Origin: Flavobacteriaceae bacterium
GTDB lineage: Bacteria; Bacteroidota; Bacteroidia; Flavobacteriales; Flavobacteriaceae
Length of the DNA: 5,463 nucleotides
Assembly (NCBI GenBank): GCA_018672145.1
Contig: JABHGH010000064.1
Location: 1-5,463 of the forward strand
Direction of reading: 5' to 3'
The notes under the pieces are model-generated. The model had not been told where the DNA came from. It did not search any database and was given only the letters and a program-made list of their open reading frames with translations. Of the stretch, positions 1 to 5,284 are shown piece after piece (positions within the stretch are counted from its first letter, which is position 1; each line of letters starts with the position of its first letter). The position numbers and the translations under genes were made by a program.

Positions 1-1
1 T

Positions 2-124
2 CACACCCCAGAAGATGCAATAGAAAAACTAGAGGCTGGCGCTTCACTTGTCCAACTCTATACTGGATTTGTTTACGAAGGACCTTTAGCAGTAAAGCGT
101 ATCCTTGAGGCGTTAGTGCGGTAG
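2..124 (+). CDS. pyrD: Dihydroorotate dehydrogenase (quinone), C-terminal fragment
   Basis: This is the last 40 codons plus TAG stop of a gene that enters from the left edge. The peptide contains [17 protein letters not shown] followed by [10 protein letters not shown], the C-terminal FMN-phosphate-binding part of the TIM barrel in class 2 dihydroorotate dehydrogenases. The enzyme oxidises dihydroorotate to orotate in pyrimidine synthesis and passes electrons to membrane quinone. The [15 protein letters not shown] wording is typical of the membrane-associated class 2 enzymes and not of the cytosolic class 1 enzymes. The N-terminal membrane-binding helices and the catalytic serine lie outside the window. 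The stop codon sits in the string TAGTG, so a possible GTG start for the next frame overlaps it, but a later ATG is preferred for that gene. The identification is firm for so short a piece because the motif is dense. Confidence 0.9.
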   Translation, partial: HTPEDAIEKLEAGASLVQLYTGFVYEGPLAVKRILEALVR

Positions 125-171
125 TGTTTTTATTTTCATATCTTTACATAGTTAACCCAAATCTTAAAATT

Positions 172-384
172 ATGAATTACATAATAACTCTTGTTATTGG
201 TGTCCTTGTCGGATTCCTAGCCAACCGAATCTCTCACACCAATCTTTTTACTTTTTACCTTACATCCATTATAGGCTCTTTCTTAGGAAATTATGCTTAT
301 GGTTTAGACGAAATGTCAATTATTGGGAGTGTGTTAGGAGCAGTTCTTTCTCTTTTTATCTACTGCGCAGCTCGAAAAGTTTAG
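172..384 (+). CDS. GlsB/YeaQ/YmgE-like small membrane protein
   Basis: This 70-residue protein is almost entirely hydrophobic. It has three predicted membrane segments: about residues 2-20 (YIITLVIGVLVGFLANRI), 26-44 (TFYLTSIIGSFLGNYAYG) and 49-66 (SIIGSVLGAVLSLFIYCA), and it ends in a short basic tail (ARKV). The small-residue patterns GxxxG/GxLxG in helix one, IIGSFLG in helix two and the closing GAVLSLFIY resemble the GlsB/YeaQ/YmgE family, also called transglycosylase-associated proteins. Their molecular role is poorly known, though members are often stress-induced in Gram-positive bacteria. I chose ATG 172 because the peptide from there begins as the family usually does. The frame is also open from a GTG at 124 that overlaps the pyrD stop, which would add 16 residues. 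No Shine-Dalgarno is present, as usual for Bacteroidota. It may be read through from pyrD. Family assignment is by pattern, not by search. Confidence 0.7.
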   Translation: MNYIITLVIGVLVGFLANRISHTNLFTFYLTSIIGSFLGNYAYGLDEMSIIGSVLGAVLSLFIYCAARKV

Positions 385-623
385 GACTTCTCTTTTTGAA
401 TGAAATATATTTTCCTTTCTAGGAGGATGTTTTATGTCAATTTTTGTAAGTTAACATGCGTTTTTAAAGTGGATCAGCCGTGTTGATAATGATGTAATTT
501 TCAATTCTTGCAGCTTTTTGTAATAAGCCTTTTAAACCGCTTCGTTTCCTCAGAAGAGGTGATTCAAACCTCCAATGGTTTAATTGCTCATATGGTTTTT
601 CTATTGATTAAAAGTATTGTAAA
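385..623. other. Intergenic region with no convincing gene
   Basis: This 239-bp gap separates the small membrane protein from the exporter. It holds no recognised RNA gene. Three minor features stand out. AGGAGG at 421-426 lies seven bases before ATG 434, which opens a frame of only six codons (MSIFVS, stop at 452-454). A minus-strand frame is open for 47 codons from 607 to 467, with stop 464-466, and reads like protein but has no ATG, GTG or TTG start. A small hairpin, GAGGT 556-560 with ACCTC 568-572, has a seven-base loop and no T-run. No full TAnnTTTG promoter with a spaced TTG was found before the exporter. A weak A/T stem near 375-396 followed by CTTTTT could end the upstream transcript, but it is too poor to call. 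Confidence 0.6.
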
Positions 624-1244
624 ATGTTGGACCTAGGACTTATACTAACGGTGGTGTTGATCCACTCTGTTGCACTGGTTAGCCCTGGACCCGACTTTGT
701 GATTGCTTGTAGAAACACGATGCTTTACAATCGGAAAACTGGAATATTCACTGCTGTTGGATTTGGTTTAGGGATTGGAGTTCACATAAGCTATGCTGTG
801 TTTGGGCTTACATGGTTGATTTCTAATAATGAGGTTGTGTTCTCCCTGATTCAATATGCGGGTGCTTCGTATTTGGTTTTTATTGGAGTTCAATCACTAC
901 GGTCACAGAACATTGCGATTTCTAATGACTCCACCAAAGCAAAAAGGAAAATATCAAAATGGAAAGCAGTTCGTATAGGTTTTCTAACCAATGTACTCAA
1001 CCCTAAAGCAACTTTGTTTTTTCTGAGTTTGTTTTCGACTGTACTCAACCCTTCGGTTTCATCAGAAACACTGACTTTGATTAGTATAATCTTGGTGATT
1101 TCAACGATCATATGGTTTTCTTTGGTAGCAATATTTGTTTCTCGTCGGCAGTTTATGATTATAGTTAATCGCTATGAAAAAAGAGTAAACCAGTTTTTTT
1201 GTATCTTGCTTATTGGGGTTGGAGTTGTCATTGTGTTTTTGTGA
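624..1244 (+). CDS. LysE/RhtB-family amino-acid exporter
   Basis: This 206-residue inner-membrane protein has the normal length for the LysE/RhtB translocator family, whose members export amino acids or related small molecules using the ion gradient. Six hydrophobic segments are visible at about residues 4-24, 40-66, 71-92, 117-138, 149-172 and 190-206. The family signature SPGPD is at 20-24 at the end of helix one. A GFGLGIGVHISYAVFGL stretch follows in helix two, and NPKATLFFLS at 126-135 in helix four matches the conserved N-P-K-A motif. A basic, polar loop (about 98-115) separates helices three and four. ATG 624 is the first start in frame, and there is no Shine-Dalgarno before it. acs follows 41 bp downstream on the same strand, so co-transcription is possible. 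The substrate cannot be told from sequence, because members described for lysine, threonine, homoserine or leucine share these motifs. Confidence 0.9.
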   Translation: MLDLGLILTVVLIHSVALVSPGPDFVIACRNTMLYNRKTGIFTAVGFGLGIGVHISYAVFGLTWLISNNEVVFSLIQYAGASYLVFIGVQSLRSQNIAISNDSTKAKRKISKWKAVRIGFLTNVLNPKATLFFLSLFSTVLNPSVSSETLTLISIILVISTIIWFSLVAIFVSRRQFMIIVNRYEKRVNQFFCILLIGVGVVIVFL

Positions 1245-1270
1245 CATCTGATATTAATAATGTAATTTAG
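1238..1270 (+). promoter_or_regulatory. Weak candidate promoter for acs
   Basis: TTTG at 1238-1241 and TAATTTAG at 1263-1270 are 21 bases apart. The second differs from the Bacteroidota -7 consensus TAnnTTTG at one position. Transcription would start near 1276, about ten bases before the acs ATG. The upstream element lies in the last codons of the exporter gene. This is AT-rich DNA and the match is imperfect, so acs could instead be co-transcribed with the exporter. Confidence 0.3.
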
Positions 1271-1285
1271 GAATTTAAAAAAAAT

Positions 1286-3166
1286 ATGTCCACTTCTTTA
1301 ACTGAATTCAAAGACGCTTCTACTATAGCTCAAAAAAAACCTGAAGAATTTTGGGGCAAAATCGCTCAACAATTTCAATGGAAGAAACCTTGGACAAAGG
1401 TGCTTGACTACGACTTTTTAAAGCCTGAGGTTAAATGGTTTTTAGAAGGGAAGCTGAATATCACTGAAAACTGCCTAGATCGACATCTCAGCACTCAGCC
1501 CGATAAAACAGCAATATTGTTTGAGCCGAACAATCCTGATGAGCCCTCGCAGCATATTAGTTACAAAGAACTCCATCAGCGTGTTTGTCAAACAGCAAAC
1601 ATGCTTATAGCTAACGGAGCAAAAAAAGGAGACCGCATTTGTATTTACATGCCAATGGTTCCTGAATTGGCTATCTCAGTACTTGCCTGTGCTCGCATAG
1701 GAGCAATTCATTCGGTAGTATTTGCAGGTTTTTCGGTGAAAGCTTTGTCGGCTCGAATGAACGACGCGTCCTGCAACATGCTTCTAACATCTGACGGAGG
1801 ATATCGCGGAGCAAAAACAATAGCCCTTAAGGAAATTGCTGATGAAGCATTGCTGTCTTGCCCATCTGTTAACTGTTGTATCGTATTTCAACGAACAAAC
1901 CAAAATGTTGCATGGAATCCGATTGACAAATGGTGGCACGAAGAAATTGAGAAGGTTGGAAGTGATTGCCCAGCAACCGAAATGGATAGTGAAGACCCTT
2001 TATTTGTTCTTTACACTTCTGGTTCTACAGGAAAACCCAAAGGATTGGTACACAGCTGTGGAGGGTATATGGTTTATACGGCCTACACATTTAAAAATGT
2101 ATTTCAATATACTGACAATGATGTTTATTGGTGTACGGCAGATATTGGTTGGATTACTGGTCATTCTTATATTATTTATGGACCGCTAGCGAATGGCGCA
2201 ACCTCTATGATGTTTGAAGGTGTCCCTTCGTATCCAGATTATGATCGTTTTTGGGAGGTTTGTGCCAAACACAAGGTTAATCAATTTTATACTGCTCCAA
2301 CAGCTATTCGTGCCCTGCAAAAACATCCAACTTCCTTGGTTGAAAAGCATGATTTATCGTCACTTAAGGTGCTTGGTTCAGTTGGTGAACCCATAAACGA
2401 TGAAGCGTGGCACTGGTACGATAAAAACATTGGTAAACATAAATGTCCCATAGTAGATACCTGGTGGCAAACAGAAACGGGTGGAATCTTAATTAGCTCC
2501 CTAGCTGGAGTGACTCCACAGAAGCCAACCTATGCTACACTTCCCATGCCAGGCATTCAAGCAGCTTTGCTGGACAATGAAGGCAATGAACTTGAAGGGG
2601 AAAATGAGGGGATCTTAGCGATCAAACAACCTTGGCCATCCATTGCAAGAACAATTTATGGTGACCATGAGCGCTACAGACAAGTCTATTTCAGCGCATA
2701 TCCTGGCTATTACTATCCTGGTGATGGCGCCCTTAGAGATGCAGAAGGGAACTATCGCATCACTGGACGTATTGATGATGTGGTGATCGTATCTGGACAT
2801 AACTTAGGAACGGCACCTATTGAAAACGCACTTAACGAACACCCTAATGTTGTAGAAAGTGCAGTTGTTGGCTTTCCACACGATGTTAAAGGGAATGCAT
2901 TACAGGCATTTGTCATTGCTCGCACCACAGCAGATGACATTGTAATATTAAAAAATGAGTTACGCGCTCTTGTGTCAAAAACCATAGGGCCAATCGCTAA
3001 ACCAGACCGCGTCCAAGTAGTTAGTGGACTTCCTAAAACACGAAGTGGTAAAATCATGCGTCGCATACTTCGTAAGCTAGCAGCAGGTGAATACGATCAA
3101 TTGGGCGATGTTTCTACCTTATTAAACCCTGAAGTGGTTGAAGAGATTAAGCGTCAAAATAACTAA
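1286..3166 (+). CDS. acs: Acetyl-CoA synthetase (acetate--CoA ligase, AMP-forming)
   Basis: This 626-residue cytosolic enzyme activates acetate to acetyl-AMP with ATP and then transfers the acetyl group to CoA, so that acetate can feed central metabolism. It is slightly shorter than the roughly 650-residue enterobacterial enzymes. The N-terminal domain is followed by the ATP loop YTSGSTGKPKG at 243-253, GWITGHSY from 288, GSVGEP at 364-369 and DTWWQTETG at 391-399. W394 matches the tryptophan that restricts the pocket to acetate. Adenylate contacts D480 and R495 and the hinge aspartate D497 are present. The C-terminal PKTRSGKIMRR motif carries K589, equivalent to the lysine acetylated to switch off Salmonella Acs (Lys609), so such control is plausible. 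The motif SGHNLGT has N506 where Salmonella has Arg526, and S564 replaces Arg584. I believe this is common in flavobacterial Acs. ATG 1286 follows an A-rich leader without Shine-Dalgarno. Confidence 0.97.
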   Translation: MSTSLTEFKDASTIAQKKPEEFWGKIAQQFQWKKPWTKVLDYDFLKPEVKWFLEGKLNITENCLDRHLSTQPDKTAILFEPNNPDEPSQHISYKELHQRVCQTANMLIANGAKKGDRICIYMPMVPELAISVLACARIGAIHSVVFAGFSVKALSARMNDASCNMLLTSDGGYRGAKTIALKEIADEALLSCPSVNCCIVFQRTNQNVAWNPIDKWWHEEIEKVGSDCPATEMDSEDPLFVLYTSGSTGKPKGLVHSCGGYMVYTAYTFKNVFQYTDNDVYWCTADIGWITGHSYIIYGPLANGATSMMFEGVPSYPDYDRFWEVCAKHKVNQFYTAPTAIRALQKHPTSLVEKHDLSSLKVLGSVGEPINDEAWHWYDKNIGKHKCPIVDTWWQTETGGILISSLAGVTPQKPTYATLPMPGIQAALLDNEGNELEGENEGILAIKQPWPSIARTIYGDHERYRQVYFSAYPGYYYPGDGALRDAEGNYRITGRIDDVVIVSGHNLGTAPIENALNEHPNVVESAVVGFPHDVKGNALQAFVIARTTADDIVILKNELRALVSKTIGPIAKPDRVQVVSGLPKTRSGKIMRRILRKLAAGEYDQLGDVSTLLNPEVVEEIKRQNN

Positions 3167-4238
3167 ACGTTTCCCCATTTTTAATCATTTGAACACTTTT
3201 GTAAATCAAACGGATAACGTTTTCTACGTCCTTTTTATGTACAGTTTCAACAGTGGTATGCATGTAGCGTAAGGGCAATGAGATCAAAGCAGAAGGAACT
3301 CCACCATTGCTGTAGGCAAAGGCATCTGTGTCTGTCCCTGTATAGCGTGAAGAAGCATGTCTTTGGAATGGAATCTCATTCTTTTCAGCAGTCTCTATGA
3401 TAAGATCGCGAAGTTTTTGTTGAATTGCAGGCGCATATGAAATCACTGGACCTAAGCCGAGAGCATTGTCCCCTTGTTTCTTTTTGTCGATCATTGGAGT
3501 AGAGGTGTCATGACATACATCGGTAACAATCGCCACATTTGGTTTGATTCGCTGCGTAATCATTTCTGCACCACGCAATCCGATCTCCTCTTGGACTGAG
3601 TTTGTAATATATAAGCCAAATGGAAGCTTGACTTTGTTTTCATGGAGGAGTCGCCCTACTTCTGCGATCATAAATCCACCAATACGATTATCTAGAGCGC
3701 GACAGACAAACTTATCTTTGTTTAATACGTGAAATGCGTCTGGATAGGTAATCACACAACCCACATGAACGCCCATTTTTTCAACTTCCTTCTTGTCTTT
3801 GGCGCCCACATCAATGGTAATGTTTTCAAGTTTAGGAGTCTCTTCTTTACCAGCCATACGGGTGTGAATGGCAGGCCAGCCAAATACTCCTTTAACAACG
3901 CCTTTCTTTGTGTGAATGTCTACCCATTTGGACGGAGCAATCATGTGATCAGAACCACCATTGCGAATCACATGAATGAGCCCATTTTCAGTAATATAGT
4001 TGACGTACCACGAAATCTCATCAGAATGTGCTTCGATGACAACCTTAAAGGGAGCATCAGGATTAATGACGCCCACAGCGGTACCATAGGTGTCCGTGAT
4101 AAAGGAATCTACATATGGCTTCAAATAATTCATCCAAATCTTTTGTCCTTCCCATTCATAGCCAGTAGGGGACGGGTTATTGAGGTAATTCTCTAAAAAG
4201 CTCATGGATTTTTTATTGAGCACAGATGATTTCTTCAT
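3147..4238 (-). CDS. M42-family metallo-aminopeptidase
   Basis: This 363-residue cytosolic enzyme belongs to peptidase family M42 (TET/FrvX-like; often mislabelled endoglucanase). These enzymes use two metal ions to remove N-terminal residues from short peptides and commonly form dodecamers. All expected catalytic residues are visible by alignment of motifs. H71 is in AHSDE and D183 in CRALDNRIGG. The base E217 and ligand E218 are in SVQEEIGLRGA, D240 is in VTDVCHD, and H327 is in RYMHTTVE. Length is normal for the family. The substrate pocket preference cannot be read from sequence. The start at 4238 is the first ATG. A second ATG at residue 12 (MSFLENYL) is nearer the usual family start and cannot be excluded. 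The 3' end overlaps the convergent acs gene by 20 bp. It is divergent from the DUF4294 gene, an arrangement I recall from other Flavobacteriia. Confidence 0.94.
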   Translation of the reverse strand: MKKSSVLNKKSMSFLENYLNNPSPTGYEWEGQKIWMNYLKPYVDSFITDTYGTAVGVINPDAPFKVVIEAHSDEISWYVNYITENGLIHVIRNGGSDHMIAPSKWVDIHTKKGVVKGVFGWPAIHTRMAGKEETPKLENITIDVGAKDKKEVEKMGVHVGCVITYPDAFHVLNKDKFVCRALDNRIGGFMIAEVGRLLHENKVKLPFGLYITNSVQEEIGLRGAEMITQRIKPNVAIVTDVCHDTSTPMIDKKKQGDNALGLGPVISYAPAIQQKLRDLIIETAEKNEIPFQRHASSRYTGTDTDAFAYSNGGVPSALISLPLRYMHTTVETVHKKDVENVIRLIYKSVQMIKNGETFSYFDA

Positions 4239-4255
4239 AATTAATATGTTTTCAA

Positions 4256-4263
4256 CAAAAATA
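4256..4263 (-). promoter_or_regulatory. Candidate -7 element for the M42 peptidase gene
   Basis: On the minus strand the sequence TATTTTTG matches the Bacteroidota -7 consensus TAnnTTTG exactly. A TTC, one base off the -33 TTG, lies 19 bases upstream (plus-strand 4283-4285). A transcript starting near 4250 would have a leader of about 12 bases before the ATG at 4238. The position and spacing make this the best candidate promoter of the peptidase gene. Confidence 0.5.
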
Positions 4264-4294
4264 CAACATTCAATAGAAGTATGAATGCATTTTT

Positions 4295-4302
4295 TATTTT
4301 TG
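4295..4302 (+). promoter_or_regulatory. Candidate -7 element for the DUF4294 gene
   Basis: TATTTTTG on the plus strand is a perfect TAnnTTTG match and identical to the octamer of the divergent peptidase promoter. It ends only four bases before the GTG start at 4307. No TTG is present 17-23 bases upstream. If active, the transcript would start at or just inside the start codon, giving a leaderless message. Otherwise it is a chance match in T-rich DNA. Confidence 0.3.
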
Positions 4303-4306
4303 GAAA

Positions 4307-4912
4307 GTGAAATATTTAAATCTATTCATATTGTTGTTTTCGTTGTCTTGTTGGTCACAACAGGAAGATGAGATGATGGTTATATTACCAGGAATCAATA
4401 CGCCACAGCCATATATTGGTTTGGATGAGGTAGTTGTGTACAGGCCAATCAAGCTCAATTCGTATGAAGAGATGCGAGAATATGCAATTTTAAAACGCCG
4501 AACATTAAAGGTATATCCGTACGCAACCTTAGCCTCTGATCGGTTTACAACACTTAAGGCACGATTAGATCTCATTAAAGGGAAGCGCAAAAAAAAGAGG
4601 TACACCAAAATGATAGAAAAATATATAGAGGGTGAATTTTCAGAAGAACTCAAAAAATTAACACGTAGTGAGGGTCAGATTTTGGTTAAACTTATTCATA
4701 GGGAAACGGATATCACTACTCATTCGCTTATTAAGACCTATCGAAATGGATGGCGGGCGATGGTTTACCAACTCACTGCGAAGCTATTTGATATTGATTT
4801 AAAGGCAGAATTTGACCCGCAACATGTAAAAGAAGATCTTTGGATTGAGGACATCTTGGTTCGTTCTGGGGTTGAAAGAAAAATTGACCATCAAAAAAGC
4901 ACAAGAAAGTAA
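4307..4912 (+). CDS. DUF4294 protein, probably exported
   Basis: This 201-residue protein starts with a short signal peptide: KYLNLFILLFSLSCWSQ has a basic residue, a hydrophobic core and a likely cleavage around residues 17-19 next to Gln, as often seen in Bacteroidota. C15 is preceded by SLS, which fits a lipobox poorly, so a lipoprotein is less likely. The mature part is basic and helical. EVVVYRPIKLNSYEEMREY, LKRRTLKVYPYA, a lysine-rich KGKRKKKRYTKM run, LTRSEGQILVKLIHRET and KEDLWIEDILVRSG match my memory of DUF4294, a family of unknown function found in Flavobacteriia. The core spans about residues 39-187. GTG 4307 is the only standard start after the in-frame TAG at 4274-4276, and it places the signal peptide correctly. 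The gene lies 68 bp from the divergent M42 peptidase. Its action is unknown, and a periplasmic location is inferred from the signal peptide. Confidence 0.85.
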   Translation: MKYLNLFILLFSLSCWSQQEDEMMVILPGINTPQPYIGLDEVVVYRPIKLNSYEEMREYAILKRRTLKVYPYATLASDRFTTLKARLDLIKGKRKKKRYTKMIEKYIEGEFSEELKKLTRSEGQILVKLIHRETDITTHSLIKTYRNGWRAMVYQLTAKLFDIDLKAEFDPQHVKEDLWIEDILVRSGVERKIDHQKSTRK

Positions 4913-4957
4913 CCTGTCTACTGTACTAATTTTCAATCAGTTACATTCTATTTAAAA

Positions 4958-4999
4958 AACTATTTTGAATACCTATAAAATTTAATTCTAAAAATAGTT
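4958..4999. repeat. 9-bp inverted repeat upstream of rRNA promoter P1
   Basis: AACTATTTT at 4958-4966 and AAAATAGTT at 4991-4999 are perfect inverted copies separated by 24 bases. The right arm includes the first two bases of the P1 -33 TTG (4998-5000). The intervening DNA is very A/T-rich and sits where an UP-like element would lie. It has no T-tract after it and does not look like a terminator. A protein-binding role is only inferred. Confidence 0.45.
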
Positions 5000-5027
5000 G
5001 TTAGGATCAATAAGAGGTCTATATTTG
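4998..5027 (+). promoter_or_regulatory. rRNA operon promoter P1
   Basis: TTG at 4998-5000, a 19-base spacer and TATATTTG at 5020-5027 match the Bacteroidota sigma-A consensus TTG-N19-TAnnTTTG exactly. The following bases CAGCCGC place the start point near 5032, about 250 bases before mature 16S rRNA. The bases after the -7 are nearly the same as after P2. Upstream DNA is rich in A and T, as expected of a strong rRNA promoter. Confidence 0.8.
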
Positions 5028-5038
5028 CAGCCGCATTC

Positions 5039-5059
5039 AACGCAACATTTAGCGTTTTT
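5039..5059 (+). other. Small stem-loop just downstream of P1
   Basis: AACGC at 5039-5043 pairs with GCGTT at 5052-5056 around an eight-base loop, and T's continue to 5059. In the P1 transcript this would form a short hairpin ending in five U's about seven bases after the start point. The stem is too short to be called a terminator. It could be a weak pause or attenuation site. Confidence 0.3.
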
Positions 5060-5064
5060 AAAAA

Positions 5065-5088
5065 GATTTAAAAAAAAAGTTTTAAATC
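5065..5088. repeat. 9-bp inverted repeat upstream of rRNA promoter P2
   Basis: GATTTAAAA at 5065-5073 and TTTTAAATC at 5080-5088 are perfect inverted copies around six bases (AAAAAG). The repeat ends one base before the P2 -33 TTG at 5090-5092. It therefore covers the UP-element position of P2 and lies inside the transcript from P1. It could be a protein site, curved A-tract DNA or an RNA hairpin. Nothing in the sequence decides between these. Confidence 0.5.
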
Positions 5089-5089
5089 C

Positions 5090-5119
5090 TTGCAGGAATC
5101 TAAAAGAAGCGTAAATTTG
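5090..5119 (+). promoter_or_regulatory. rRNA operon promoter P2
   Basis: TTG at 5090-5092, a 19-base spacer and TAAATTTG at 5112-5119 form a second exact TTG-N19-TAnnTTTG promoter, 92 bp downstream of P1 with identical spacing. Transcription would start near 5124, leaving a leader of about 155 bases before 16S rRNA. The stretch 5115-5131 matches 5023-5039 at 15 of 17 bases, so the start regions of the two promoters are related. Confidence 0.8.
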
Positions 5120-5158
5120 CAACCGCTTTCAGAAAAATGAAAGTAAAACGAATTTAGA

Positions 5159-5170
5159 AGTTCATTGACT
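5159..5170 (+). promoter_or_regulatory. boxA-like antitermination element
   Basis: AGTTCATTGACT resembles the rRNA boxA consensus TGCTCTTTAACA (7 of 12 positions, including the G-TC-TT-AC core). It lies in the rRNA leader between P2 and 16S, where boxA is normally found. BoxA RNA binds NusB and NusE to make RNA polymerase ignore Rho. The call rests on position as much as on similarity. Confidence 0.5.
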
Positions 5171-5191
5171 TATTGAGAATGACAGCGCGTA

Positions 5192-5215
5192 TTTAAGTTG
5201 CTTCGGCAACTTGAA
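5192..5215 (+). other. UUCG-capped stem-loop in the rRNA leader
   Basis: AAGTTGC at 5195-5201 and GCAACTT at 5206-5212 pair perfectly around TTCG, giving the very stable C(UUCG)G tetraloop. The stem extends to ten pairs (5192-5201 with 5206-5215) with one G-U. No T-run follows, so it is not a terminator. It likely helps fold the leader downstream of the boxA-like site during antitermination or 16S processing. Confidence 0.6.
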
Positions 5216-5249
5216 ACGAAATTAAGTAGAACCATCATGAGTACTCGAA

Positions 5250-5284
5250 TCAATTTGGTTGTCAACATTATTAAAAATTGACAA
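5250..5284 (+). other. Two mutually exclusive hairpins at the 16S 5' end
   Basis: TCAATTT at 5250-5256 can pair with AAATTGA at 5275-5281. TTGTCAA at 5259-5265 can pair with TTGACAA at 5278-5284. The two seven-pair stems share bases 5278-5281 and cannot form together. The second would tie up the first bases of mature 16S rRNA. Such leader pairings can guide 16S folding or 5' trimming, but function here is inferred. Confidence 0.35.

Noticed and set aside
124..171. N-terminal extension of the small membrane protein from GTG 124
   Set aside because: The 16 extra residues do not fit the family start, whereas ATG 172 gives a normal-length protein. The overlapping TAGTG is probably accidental.
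551..580. Possible tRNA T-arm remnant: five-pair stem GAGGT/ACCTC with a seven-base loop
   Set aside because: The loop GATTCAA has TTC at the wrong position for a T-loop, and no acceptor, anticodon arm or CCA is present.
890..1111. 73-codon minus-strand open frame inside the exporter gene
   Set aside because: It is antisense to conserved LysE-family helices and motifs, with no independent support.
1836..3066. Several 60-117 codon frames inside acs on both strands
   Set aside because: All overlap highly conserved acs coding sequence and have no recognisable content.
3729..4196. 155-codon plus-strand open frame opposite the M42 peptidase gene
   Set aside because: It lies wholly antisense to a gene with every catalytic residue intact, has no recognisable domain, and is a by-product of that gene's codon use.
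4294..4653. 119-codon minus-strand open frame opposite the DUF4294 gene
   Set aside because: It is antisense to a recognised family member with a signal peptide, and its translation shows no motif.
4913..4957. Terminator after the DUF4294 gene
   Set aside because: Only a five-pair GTAAC/GTTAC match with a long loop and no T-run is present, so no terminator can be supported.
5237..5281. 14-codon frame from ATG in the rRNA leader, ending in TGA at the 16S start
   Set aside because: It lies in the rRNA precursor, has no ribosome signal, and overlaps leader structures. It is most simply chance.
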